Assembly: GCF_011764565.1 (NCBI RefSeq)
Contig: NZ_AP022871.1
Coordinates: forward strand, 8,184,320 to 8,248,319
Length of the DNA: 64,000 nucleotides
From: Phytohabitans suffuscus
Lineage (GTDB): Bacteria > Actinomycetota > Actinomycetes > Mycobacteriales > Micromonosporaceae
Reading direction: 5' to 3'
The notes beneath the pieces were generated by a model that was not told the origin of the DNA, did not search any database, and saw nothing but the letters and a program-made list of their open reading frames with translations. Below are positions 43,953 to 53,263 of the stretch, piece by piece. Each line of letters opens with the position of its first letter. The stretch's first letter is position 1. The translations under genes were made by a program, and so were the position numbers.

Positions 43953-44537
43953 ATGGACCCATTGGCGGAGGCGGACGCGGGCGACCTCGTCGAGCGGGTG
44001 CGGGACGGCGACGACGCGGCATGGTCGGCGCTGACCGACCGCTACGTCAGCCTCCTGTGGTCCGTGGCGCGCAGCATGCGGCTGAGCGAGGCGGACGCCG
44101 CCGACGCGGTGCAGACCACCTGGCTGCGGCTGGTCGAGGCGCTCGACGGGCTGCGTGACCCGGCGCGGGTCGGCTCCTGGCTGGCGACCACGATGCGGCG
44201 CGAGTGCCTGGCCCTGCTGCGCCGCCGCGCCAAGGTGGTGGCGGCGCAGGACTGGGACCAGCTGGCCGGCGACACGGCGGCGCTCGACGAGGCGCTGCTG
44301 CGGCAGGAGCGGGACGCGGCGCTGTGGCGGGCGTTCAAGGGGCTCGGCCCGCGCTGCCAGTCGCTGCTGCGGATGCTGATGGCCGACCCGGCACCGTCGT
44401 ACGCGGAGGTCTCCGCGGCGCTCGACATGCCGGTCGGCGGCATCGGCCCGACACGGCGCCGCTGCCTCGACAACCTTCGCAAGATCATGCTGACCGGGGC
44501 GCACCCGTTCGAGGCCCCGTCGCCCGGAAACGCGTGA
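43953..44537 (+). CDS. ECF-type sigma factor
   Basis: The 194-residue protein has region 2 (DDAAWSALTDRYVSLLWSVAR, DAADAVQTTWLRLVEALDGLRDPARVGSWLATTMRREC) and region 4 (LGPRCQSLLRMLMADPAPSYAEVSAALDMPVGGIGPTRRRCLDNLRK). GGGGGGACGGG precedes ATG 43953. No anti-sigma factor with a Zn motif follows; instead the next gene, 11 bases downstream, encodes a 161-residue soluble protein. It is followed by a convergent CHAT protease gene, and this order suggests functional linkage. Confidence 0.88.
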   Translation: MDPLAEADAGDLVERVRDGDDAAWSALTDRYVSLLWSVARSMRLSEADAADAVQTTWLRLVEALDGLRDPARVGSWLATTMRRECLALLRRRAKVVAAQDWDQLAGDTAALDEALLRQERDAALWRAFKGLGPRCQSLLRMLMADPAPSYAEVSAALDMPVGGIGPTRRRCLDNLRKIMLTGAHPFEAPSPGNA

Positions 44538-44548
44538 GGACGGTCGCC

Positions 44549-45034
44549 ATGAGCACACCTGTCGACGCCGGTGACCGTGACGACGCCCTGATGGCCGACC
44601 TGCGACGGATCGCCGCCGAGGTCGACCCGGTGCCGCCGGGGGTGGTCGAGGCGGCCCGCGCCGCGATCCTCACCCGGCACCTCGACCACGAGCTGGCCGA
44701 GCTGATCGCCGACTCGTCCGAGGCCGGGGCCGGCCTGCTCTTCGAGGCGGTCCGCGGGCCGGGCGCGGGGGAGAGCCGGCTGCTGACCTTCGACGGCGGG
44801 GGCGTGCAGGTCGACGTCGACCTGGCCCCCACCGGGCAGGGGCTGCGGGTGATCGGGCAGTTCACCGGCCCGGTGAGCGAGTGCGGCGTGGAGCGCGGCG
44901 ACGGCGGCGCGGTGGAGGTCGAGGTCGACGAGCTGGGCCGCTTCGTGGCCGACGGCGTCCCGCCCGGCCCGATCCGGCTGCGCTTCCGCTCCGACATCGG
45001 CCAGCTGGTGCGGACCGCGTGGCTCGTGCCGTGA
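44549..45034 (+). CDS. Soluble protein linked to the ECF sigma factor, unknown function
   Basis: The 161-residue product has an N-terminal helical half (ALMADLRRIAAEVDPVPPGVVEAARAAI) and a C-terminal beta-rich half (ESRLLTFDGGGVQVDVDLAP, VEVEVDELGRFVADGVPPGPIRLRFR). The latter reads like a carboxypeptidase-regulatory or transthyretin-like fold. There is no membrane segment and no zinc anti-sigma motif. It starts 11 bases after the sigma gene, so co-translation and a role in controlling it are plausible but unproven. Confidence 0.7.
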   Translation: MSTPVDAGDRDDALMADLRRIAAEVDPVPPGVVEAARAAILTRHLDHELAELIADSSEAGAGLLFEAVRGPGAGESRLLTFDGGGVQVDVDLAPTGQGLRVIGQFTGPVSECGVERGDGGAVEVEVDELGRFVADGVPPGPIRLRFRSDIGQLVRTAWLVP

Positions 45035-45059
45035 GCCGGCCCGCGGCCGCGGCGTGACC

Positions 45060-47707
45060 TCAGCGCCCCAGGGCGAGGAACGACAGGGCCGTGGCGGCCG
45101 CGACCGGGTCGCCGCCACCGGCGGCCCGCACCGCGAGCAGCGCCTCGGCGAACTGCGCGCCGGCGCGCAGCCGTTCGTGGAAGGCGACCATCAGCGGGGC
45201 GGTGGAGCCGTCGTGCACGGGCACCACGCTGGCCAGGATGCTCGCCGTGCCGAGCGGCACCAGCGCGGTCACCATGCCCAGCAGCTCGTCGACCACCGGC
45301 GTGGCCGCCCCGGAGGTGGTGACGGTGCCGGCGGTGACGGTGCCGGCCACGCCCGACTCGCAGCTGGACAGCACCAGCCGCAGCGGCGCGCGGCGCAGCC
45401 GCCCGAGGTCGTGCACCATCAGCGGCCCGTCGTCCAGCGACAGCGCGGAGAAGAGCGGGTTCTCGCTGTGGAAGGTGCCGTGCGCGGCGATGTGCGCGGT
45501 CCACGCCCCGTCGAGCGCGGCCAGCGTGGCGGCGGCCGTGGCGGCGCCGTCGCTGAGCACCACCGCGTCGGGGTAGAGGGCGCCGAGCTGCTTCAGCTCG
45601 ACCGCGCTCGCGTCCAGCCCCGGCCCGCCGACCAGCGCCACCCGGTGCCGGCGGGGCGCCTGCACCGCGCCGGCGCGCAGCCAGGTGGCGGCGGACGGCG
45701 CGACCCCGTGCGGGGTCCCGCGCAGCGCCGGGAGCAGCGCCCACGGCACCGCGTGCAGCTGCGCCGGCGGCACCACGACGACCGGCCCGTCGCCGGCGAG
45801 GTCGGCCGCGGCCGGCCCGATCAGCGCCCGCTGCAACGCCAGCCCGGCCCGGTCGAGCCGGTCGAGGGCGCCGCGCGGTGCCCGGCCGTGGGCGAGCCGG
45901 CGCAGCATGAACCGGGCCAGCTCCACCTCCCGCTCGGCCCCGGCGACCGGACCGACCTCGTGCATGCGCACGCGGCGGCCGACGGCGGTGGTGGCGTACA
46001 GGACGCCGTCGACCGCGGTCAGCTCGACCAGCCGGTGCCCGCCCAGGCCGTCGAGCAGGGCCGCGAGGTCGGTGCCGGCGAAGCCGCCGCCGGCCGGGTC
46101 GCCCGCCGCGCGCCGGGTGCGCGCCCGGATCGAGGCTTCGAGCAGGCTCCGCTCGTGGTCCAGGCGCGCGGTCGGCGCACCCTCCGCGCGGGCCGCCTCC
46201 AGCCGGCGTACGACCGCGCGCAGCGACCCCAGCTCGGCCACCAGCTCGGGGTCGTCGGGCGGCAGCGCCGGGGGTACCGCCAGGGCGCTGGCCCGCCACC
46301 GCTCGGTCCACCGCAGCAGCATCCGGGCGTCGCCGCGGCGCACCGCGTGGCGCAGCGCGATCGCGACCAGCTCGGTGCCGTACGCGGCGGCGTGCGCGCG
46401 CAGCTCCGGCGCGCCGAGCGTGCGCTGGTGCTCGCCCGCGGCGACCAGGCCGCGGCGGCAGGCCAGCAGCGCGGCGCGGGTGTCGCCCCGCCCCTGCGCC
46501 CGCAGCGCCTGGGCCAGCCAGCCGGCCGCGTGCCCGAACGTGGGGCCGCGGTGCCGGAAGCGGGCCGCGCTCGCCAGGTGGCGCTCGGCGTCGGCGGTGC
46601 GGCCCAGCCCGGCGGCGACCCGCCCGGCCAGCAGGTGGGCGGCCGGCGCCTCCTCGGCGCGCAGCGCGTCGAGCCGCTGGGCGAGCTCGACGGCCTGCCG
46701 GAACAGGCGGGCCCCGCGCTCGCCGGCCGCGTACCGCGACTGGGTCACCACGAACGCCGCGCGGGCCTGCCACCAGGCGCGCCCCTGCCGGCGGAAGAGG
46801 TCGCGGGCCGCGGCCGCCCGCCGGGACGCCTCGGTGAAGCGCCCGGCGGCCAGCGCCGCCCGCGCGCCGGCGAGCATCATCTCGGCCACTTTGGACGCAC
46901 CGAGCCCGGTGCCGACCCGGCGCACCGCGTCGTCGGCCACGGTGACCGCCTCGGCGGCCAGCCCGGCGGCGAGCAGCACCGCGCAGCGGTCGGTGGTGAG
47001 GCTGGCGAACGCGGTGCCGAGGGCGGCGTACCGCTCGCCGGCCTCGTCCAGGAAGCCCAGCGCGCGGGGATGTCGCCGCTCTGCAGGGCGACGTCGGCGC
47101 GGTTGTGCACCGCCATCGCCGACTCCAGCTCCTGCCCCGCCGCGGCGAACAGGCGCTCGGCGATGGCCAGGTCGCGGTCGGCCCGCGCGGCCTGCCCGAG
47201 CGCCGCGTAGACCAGGAAGCGGTGCGAGCGCGAGCGGGCCTCCCAGATCGGGTCGCCGCCGCGCCGCAGCAGGTCGATGGCGCGGCGCAGGTCGGTGAGC
47301 GCCTCGTCGTACCGCCCCAGCAGCCGCAGCACGGTGGCCCGGCGCATCAGCACCCGGCCGCCGTGGACACCGCCCGCGCACCCCGCGACCGCGGTGTCCA
47401 GCATGGCCAGACCCTGCGCCGTACGCCCGGCGAACCCGAGCGTCACGCCGAGGGTGGCCCGCACGTCGGCGACCCGCTCGGCAGACGGGGAACGGCGGGC
47501 GGCGCGCACCGCCGCGCGGAGACCGGCGACGGCCTCGTCGACCCGGCCGGAGTCACGCAGTACGATCGCCCGCGCCTGGCGAGCGTACGACTCGGTCAGC
47601 GCGTCGGCCGGCTCGGCGAGCAGCTGGCCGGCCCGGGCGAGCGCGTCGGCCGGACGGGACAGTGCGAGGGCCAGCAGTGCCTCGCCGTGCCGGTCGGCCT
47701 CGTCCAC
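45060..47707 (-). CDS. TPR-CHAT (caspase-like) protease, one-base frameshift as sequenced
   Basis: With one base added in the GGGG at 47066-47069, the protein is about 882 residues. The first 600 are tetratricopeptide-like helices. The last 280 form a CHAT domain with catalytic His in HIAAHGTFHSENP and Cys in LVLSSCESG. Such enzymes are caspase-like proteases whose repeats recognise a partner. The start GTG 47705-47707 is the best in frame (VDEADRHGEALLAL). It is divergent from a subtilisin-like gene 52 bases away, and convergent with the ECF sigma gene pair. Confidence 0.85.
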
Positions 47708-47759
47708 CGGAACATCGTAGGAATTCCATGTGAAAGGTATGGACACCGGGGAGGGTTTC

Positions 47760-49087
47760 GTGGCTGACAAGCCGGCTGGGAAGTCGAGGACGACCCAGCA
47801 GATACAGACCGACCACGCCATCCGGGCGCTGGGCGGGACGGACGAGGTGGGGTCTTCCGGGACCGCGAGCGGTCGGAGGTCCAGTACCTGTACCGCAAGG
47901 GCTGCATCCTGGTCCGCGAGGAGGCGTTCGAGCAGGTCCGGTCCATCCTGGACCGCTACGAGCAGAGCCTGCGGGCCCGCCGCCGGGACGGCGACCGGGA
48001 CGGCGGCGACGACCGCACCCCGCCGCGCGAGCGGGAGCGGTTCGAGCAGGTGGTCAACGGTGTGCGCCTGGTGTGGCTGCGCGGCCTGGAGACGCACGAC
48101 GCGCTCGACCTGGTCCGCGGCGGCAGCGAGCAGTTCGACATCCCCGGGATCGGCGCCGGCTGGGCCGCGCCGGACCACGCCGTGCACATCTGCGGCGAGG
48201 CGGGCCACTGCCCGGCCACCGAGCCGGAGCCGGTGGGGCTGGGCGGCTCGCCGTACCCGCCGGTGGCCGCCGACCCCGCCGCGGGCGCCGGCGTCAAGGT
48301 GCTGGTGCTCGACACCGGCCTCGACACCGGGACGGGCGCCACGCCGTTCTGGATGCACGGCGTCACCGGCGAGCCGGACCCGCTGGTGCGGCCGGGGCGG
48401 GTGCTCGACCCGTACGCGGGGCACGGCACGTTCATCGCCGGGCTGGTGCGGGCGGTGGCGCCCCGGGCCGAGGTGCGCGTGCTGAGCCTGTTCAGCCGGG
48501 GCGGGGCCACCTGGGAGTCGACACTGGTGCAGAACCTCGACCACGCCCTCGCCACCGAGTTCCCGGACGTGATCAGCATGTCCGCCGGCACCCGGACGTA
48601 CCAGGGCGGCCTGCTCGCCTTCCAGGTCTGGGGCGAGCAGCGGCTGCGCCACCACAAGGGCGTCGCGCTGGTCGTGGCCGCCGGCAACGACGGCGACCGG
48701 CGGTTCTTCTGGCCGGCCGCCTCGCCGTTCACGGTCTCGGTCGGGGCGCTCGGCGCCGACTGGCGCGGCCGGGCCGGCTTCAGCAACTTCGGCGGCTGGG
48801 TCGACGTGTACGCGCCCGGCACCGACCTGGTCAACGCGTTCCCGGACGGCAGGTTCACCTACCAGGAGCACCCGAACATCCCGCCCACGCTGCCGCAGCC
48901 GCGGGTGGAGGCGTTCGCCGGGATGGCGATGTGGAGCGGCACGTCGTTCTCCACGCCGATCGTGGCCGGGCTGGTCGCCGCCCGGATGTCGCGCACCGGC
49001 GAGAGCGGCCGGGACGCGGCGGCCGCCCTGCTGGCGCAGGCCCGCGCCGGGGCGGTGCCCGGCGTCGGGGCGGTGCTACTGCCGTAG
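47760..49087 (+). CDS. S8 subtilisin-like peptidase without signal peptide, one-base frameshift as sequenced
   Basis: Restoring one G in the GGGG at 47849-47852 joins RALGGTDEVG to VFRDRERSEVQYLYRKGC and gives about 442 residues. The triad is visible: Asp in VLVLDTGLD, His in GHGTFIAG and Ser in SGTSFSTPIVAG. About 175 residues of unknown N-terminal sequence come first, with no signal peptide, so it may act inside the cell. GTG 47760 is favoured because GGGGAGGG lies just upstream. It is divergent from the TPR-CHAT gene, which suggests two linked proteases. Confidence 0.83.
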
Positions 49088-50272
49088 CCGCGCGCAGAGG
49101 CGGTCCAGCTCCTCCTCGGTGTTGTAGTAGTGCACCGAGGCGCGGACCAGGTCGGGCAGGCCGCGGGCGGCGAGGTCGAGGCGGGCGTACTCCATCGGCG
49201 AGACGCTCGTGTTGATCCCCGCCGCCCGCAGCCGCCGGCTCACCGCGTCCGCCGGCTCACCGTCCACCGTGAACGTGACGATGCCGCACCGCCGGGTGCC
49301 CTCGTCCCGCACGGTCACGCCGGGCACCTCGCGCAGCCGCGCCCGCAGCCCCTCGGCGAGCGCGGTGACCCGGGCCTCGATCGCGCCGAGCCCCCAGCCC
49401 AGCGCGTAGTCCACCGCCACGCCGAGCCCGATCCGGCCGGCGTGGTTGGTCTCCCACGTCTCGAAGCGGCGGGCGTCCGGGCGGATCTCGTACGCGTCCG
49501 GCGCGGTCCAGGTCGCCGCGTGCAGGTCCAGGAACGGCGGCTCCAGTCGCCCGACGAGCCGGTCGGAGACGTACAGGAAGCCGGTGCCCCGCGGCCCGCG
49601 CAGGAACTTGCGGCCCGTGGCGGCCAGCATGTCGCACCCGATCTCGCCCACGTCGACCGGCAGCTGCCCGACCGACTGGCAGGCGTCCAGCAGGTACGGC
49701 ACGCCGGCCGCCCGGGCCAGCGCGCCGATCTGCGCCGCCGGGTTGACCAGCCCGCTGTGCGTGGGCACGTGGGTGACCGCGACGAGCGCCGCGCCCCGTT
49801 CCAGCTCGCGGGCCAGGTGGTCCAGCGACGGCAGGCCGTGCTCGCCGGTCCGCACCACCTCGACCGTGGCGCCGGTGCGGCGGGCGACCTGCAGCAGCGC
49901 GATCACGTTGCTCGCGTACTCGGTGCGCACGGTCAGGATGCGGTCGCCGGGCCGGAAGTCGAACGCGTAGAACGCCATGTCCCAGCCGCGGGTGGCGTTC
50001 TCCACCACCGCGACCTCGTGCGGCGCGCACCCGATCAGCCGGGCGACCGCCGCGTACGCGTTCCGCGTCGCCTCCCGGGCGGCCTCGGCCGCCTCGTACC
50101 CGCCGATCCGCTCCTCCAGGCGCAGGTGGCCGACGACCGCGTCGGTGACGGCGGCGGGCGGGAGGGCGGCGCCGGCGTTGTTGAGGTGCGCGACGTTCGC
50201 GCACCCCGGCGTCTCCCGCCGCGCCCGCTCGACGTCGATGCCCGCCGCGCCCGCGCCGGCGGCACGGCTCAT
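49076..50272 (-). CDS. egtE: Ergothioneine biosynthesis PLP enzyme EgtE
   Basis: The 398-residue protein is an aminotransferase class V / cysteine desulfurase-fold PLP enzyme. Visible are LNNAGAALPP, the Asp in YLLDACQSVGQ and the PLP-binding Lys in MLAATGRKFLRGPRGTGFLY. In the pathway it cleaves the C-S bond of hercynyl-cysteine sulfoxide to give ergothioneine. ATG 50270-50272 overlaps the egtD stop (ATGA). Its stop overlaps the end of the convergent peptidase gene by 12 bases. Confidence 0.86.
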   Translation of the reverse strand: MSRAAGAGAAGIDVERARRETPGCANVAHLNNAGAALPPAAVTDAVVGHLRLEERIGGYEAAEAAREATRNAYAAVARLIGCAPHEVAVVENATRGWDMAFYAFDFRPGDRILTVRTEYASNVIALLQVARRTGATVEVVRTGEHGLPSLDHLARELERGAALVAVTHVPTHSGLVNPAAQIGALARAAGVPYLLDACQSVGQLPVDVGEIGCDMLAATGRKFLRGPRGTGFLYVSDRLVGRLEPPFLDLHAATWTAPDAYEIRPDARRFETWETNHAGRIGLGVAVDYALGWGLGAIEARVTALAEGLRARLREVPGVTVRDEGTRRCGIVTFTVDGEPADAVSRRLRAAGINTSVSPMEYARLDLAARGLPDLVRASVHYYNTEEELDRLCARLRQ

Positions 50273-51231
50273 CGGGCCCGGGCCAGCGTGACGCCGAAGC
50301 GGCCCCGCGGGTCGGTCCACCACCGCACCGGGTTGAACCCGGCCGCGGCCAGCTCGCCCGCGATCCCCTCCCGGCGGAACTTCGCGGAGACCTCGGTGTG
50401 CAGCTCCTCGCCGGCCGCGAAGTCGACGGACAGGTCGAGCGCGGCCACCCGCACCCGCATCGACCGGGTCGCCCGCAGCCGCATCTCGATCCACTCCCGG
50501 TCCGGGTCCCAGAGCGCCACGTGCGCGAACGCCTCCGGGTCGAAGTCGGCGCCGAGCCGGCGGTTGAGCACCCGCAGCACGTTGCGGTTGAACTCGGCGG
50601 TGACGCCGGCGCCGTCGTCGTACGCCGCGACCAGCGTCGCCTCGTCCTTGACCAGGTCGGTGCCGAGCAGGAACCACTCGCCCGGGTGCAGCACCGCGCG
50701 CAGGCCACGCAGGAAGCGGGCCCGCTGCGGCGGCTCGAAGTTGCCGATCGTGCCGCCCAGGAACGCGACGAGCCGCCCGTCGCCGGCCGGTACCTCGTCG
50801 AGGTGGCGGGTGAAGTCGCCGGCGATCGCGTGGACGTCGAGGTCGGGGTAGTCGGCGTCGATCGCGGTGGCGGCGGCGCGCAGGGCCGGCTCGGAGACGT
50901 CCAGCGGCACGAAGCGGCCCAGCGTGCCGTGCCGGTGCAGCGCGTCGAGCAGCAGCCGGGTCTTGTCGGAGGAGCCGGAGCCCAGCTCGACGAGCGTCTT
51001 GGCGCCGGTCAGCTCGGCGACGTCGGCCGCGTGGGCGGCGAGCGCGGCCCGCTCGGCGCGGGTCGGGTAGTACTCGGGCAGCTCGGTGATCCGGTCGAAC
51101 AGCTCGCTGCCGCGGGCGTCGTAGAACCACTTCGGCGGGAGGGTCTTCGGGGTGGCGGTCAGCCCGGCGCGGGCGTCGTCGCGCAGCGCGCGGGCCAGGT
51201 CGGCCGCGGTCAGGTGGATGTCGAGCCTCAC
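50269..51231 (-). CDS. egtD: L-histidine N-alpha-methyltransferase EgtD
   Basis: The 320-residue methyltransferase makes hercynine from histidine using three SAM. The SAM site is VELGSGSSDKTRLLL, and other family motifs are LPEYYPTRAE, AFLGGTIGNFEP and LLGTDLVKDEATLVAAYDD. GTG 51229-51231 overlaps the egtC stop (GTGA), keeping it in the operon. Confidence 0.93.
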   Translation of the reverse strand: MRLDIHLTAADLARALRDDARAGLTATPKTLPPKWFYDARGSELFDRITELPEYYPTRAERAALAAHAADVAELTGAKTLVELGSGSSDKTRLLLDALHRHGTLGRFVPLDVSEPALRAAATAIDADYPDLDVHAIAGDFTRHLDEVPAGDGRLVAFLGGTIGNFEPPQRARFLRGLRAVLHPGEWFLLGTDLVKDEATLVAAYDDGAGVTAEFNRNVLRVLNRRLGADFDPEAFAHVALWDPDREWIEMRLRATRSMRVRVAALDLSVDFAAGEELHTEVSAKFRREGIAGELAAAGFNPVRWWTDPRGRFGVTLARAR

Positions 51232-51965
51232 AGGTCCTCCACGGTGTGGGTCGTCGGGTCGGCCACCACGAGCGAGCGGTCGGGGACGGGGCGCCAGGCG
51301 GGGTCGCCGTCGCTGGGTTCGGACGCGACGGTGACCGCGCCGGCGGTCTCGCGGATCGACAGGGAGTGGCCGCGGGTCGTGGCGTGGACCCGCCGGCCGT
51401 CGGTGAGCAGCAGGTTGAGCCGCGAGCCGGGCGCGGCGGCGTCCACTTCGGACACGGTGGCGGCCAGCGCCTCGGCCGGGTCGGCGCCGCCGCGCAGCCG
51501 GTGCCGCACCAGCGCCCACAGGAGCGCGGCGTCGGTGGGCGCGTCGAGCGTGAGCAGGTCGGTGACGGGCAGCCGCCTCGCCAGCCCGGCCACGCTCCCG
51601 GGCCATCCGGCCACCCGCCCGTTGTGGCTGAAGAGCCAGGCCCCCTCGTGGAAGGGCGCGCACGCCCCCTCCGTCACCGGCATGCCGACCGTGGCGGAGC
51701 GGACCGCCGCCAGCACCGCGCCGGCCGAGGCCGTCCTCGCCAGCTGCGGCAGCGCCGCGTCGCTCCACATCGGACTCGCGCGGCGGTACCGGACCGGCCC
51801 GGCGCCGCCGGTGAACCACCCGACGCCGAAGCCGTCCGCGTTGACCGTGCCGCCGCCGCGCATGTCACGCGGCGCCCAGGACTGGCGCAGCAGGGAGTGC
51901 GGCGGGTCGAGCAGCAGGGCCGCCAGCGTGACCGGCGGCCCCACGTACGCCAGGTGCCGGCACAC
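51228..51965 (-). CDS. egtC: Gamma-glutamyl-hercynylcysteine sulfoxide hydrolase EgtC
   Basis: The 245-residue protein is a class II glutamine-amidotransferase-fold hydrolase. The catalytic N-terminal Cys follows the start directly (MCRHLAYVG). Other elements are RGGGTVNADGFGVGW and FSHNGRVAGW. It removes the glutamate from the EgtB product. GTG 51963-51965 shares one base with the egtB TAG stop. Confidence 0.92.
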   Translation of the reverse strand: MCRHLAYVGPPVTLAALLLDPPHSLLRQSWAPRDMRGGGTVNADGFGVGWFTGGAGPVRYRRASPMWSDAALPQLARTASAGAVLAAVRSATVGMPVTEGACAPFHEGAWLFSHNGRVAGWPGSVAGLARRLPVTDLLTLDAPTDAALLWALVRHRLRGGADPAEALAATVSEVDAAAPGSRLNLLLTDGRRVHATTRGHSLSIRETAGAVTVASEPSDGDPAWRPVPDRSLVVADPTTHTVEDL

Positions 51966-53263
51966 TAGGCGAGCTCCGGCGGGCAGGAACGGGCGCAGCG
52001 CAGGCCGCTGAAGATCTGCCGCCGGACCGGGTAGTCCCAGTTGCGGAACGTGCCCCGGCAGGCCGCCCGGTCGGTGCCGAACGAGCCGCCGCGCAGCACC
52101 TTGTGCTCCGGGCCGAAGAACACCTTCGAGTACTCCTCGTACGGGAACGCGGCGAACCCGGGGTAGCCCCGGAAGTCGGACGAGGTCCACTCCCACACGT
52201 CGCCGATCAGCTGGTGCACGCCGGCTGGCGAGGCGCCGTCCGGGTAGGCGCCGACCGGTGCCGGGGACAGGTGGCGCTGCCCCAGGTTGGCGTGCCGCTC
52301 GCGCGGGTCGTCGTCGCCCCACGGGTAGCGCCGCGAGCGTCCGGTGGCCGGGTCGAAGCGGGCCGCCTTCTCCCACTCCGCCTCGGTGGGCAGGCGCCTG
52401 CCGGCCCACGCCGCGAACGCCTGCGCCTCGTACCAGCACACGTGCACCACCGGCTCGTCCGGCACGATCGGCTCGCGCCGCCCGAAGCGGGTGTAGGTGC
52501 CGTCGCCGTGCCAGTGCATCGGCCCGGTCAGCCCGGCCCGCCGCCGGTGGTCCCAGCCGTCCGCGCTCCACCAGCGCGGGTCGTCGTAGCCGCCGGCGTC
52601 GACGAACTCCTGGTACCGCGCGTTGGTCACCGGCGCCCGGTCGATCAGGTACGCCGGCAGGTCGACGGTGTGCGCGGGCCGTTCGTTGTCGAGGGCCCAG
52701 GGCTCCGCGGAGGTACCCATGGTGAAGGGCCCGGCGGGGATGAGCGCCTCGCCGCCGGCGGCGGCCGTGGCGGGCGGTGGCGGCGCGGCCGGCAGCACCG
52801 GCGGGCCGGCCCGCAGCTGGTGGGTGGCGAGCATGGTCTCGTCGTGCTGCTGCTCGTGCTGCACGATCATCCCGAACGCGAACCCCCGCTCGACCAGCGG
52901 CCGCCCCTCCAGCGGCACCCGGTCGAGCAGGTCGAGCACCTTGTCGCGCACGGAGCGGGTGTAGGCCCGCGCCTGCGCCGGCCCGAGCAGCGGCAGCTGG
53001 GGGCGGTCCGCGCGCGGGTGCTTGAACGCGTCGTACAGGTGGTCGATGTCGTCCCGCACCGGCTCCCGCCCGCCGACGTCGCGGACGAGCCACAGCTCCT
53101 CCTGGTTGCCGACGTGGGCCAGGTCCCACACCAGCGGCGACATGAGCGGGGAGTGCTGGCGGACCAGGTCGTCGTCGTCCACGGCGTCGGTGAGCGCGGT
53201 GCTGCGCAGGCGGGTGCGGTCGAGCTCGGCGGCGACCAGCGCGCGCACGTCAAGGTCAGTCAC
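51965..53263 (-). CDS. egtB: Hercynine-sulfoxide synthase EgtB
   Basis: The 432-residue enzyme joins an N-terminal DinB-like domain to a C-terminal FGE-type domain. Iron ligands fit HxxxEHxxE-like segments: His in WDLAHVGNQEELWL and two His in FGMIVQHEQQHDETML. The FGE part shows PVTNARYQEF, VHVCWYEAQAFAAWAG, LPTEAEWEKAARF and LRGGSFGTD. It uses oxygen and iron to join hercynine to gamma-glutamylcysteine. GTG 53261-53263 overlaps the egtA stop (GTGA). Confidence 0.93.
   Translation of the reverse strand: MTDLDVRALVAAELDRTRLRSTALTDAVDDDDLVRQHSPLMSPLVWDLAHVGNQEELWLVRDVGGREPVRDDIDHLYDAFKHPRADRPQLPLLGPAQARAYTRSVRDKVLDLLDRVPLEGRPLVERGFAFGMIVQHEQQHDETMLATHQLRAGPPVLPAAPPPPATAAAGGEALIPAGPFTMGTSAEPWALDNERPAHTVDLPAYLIDRAPVTNARYQEFVDAGGYDDPRWWSADGWDHRRRAGLTGPMHWHGDGTYTRFGRREPIVPDEPVVHVCWYEAQAFAAWAGRRLPTEAEWEKAARFDPATGRSRRYPWGDDDPRERHANLGQRHLSPAPVGAYPDGASPAGVHQLIGDVWEWTSSDFRGYPGFAAFPYEEYSKVFFGPEHKVLRGGSFGTDRAACRGTFRNWDYPVRRQIFSGLRCARSCPPELA

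Noticed and set aside
3838..47852. Programmed -1 frameshifting as the cause of the frame breaks
   Set aside because: The sites are plain short G or C runs in unrelated genes, without slippery heptamers or conserved downstream structures, and several lie inside core catalytic motifs. A base missing from the sequence is simpler.
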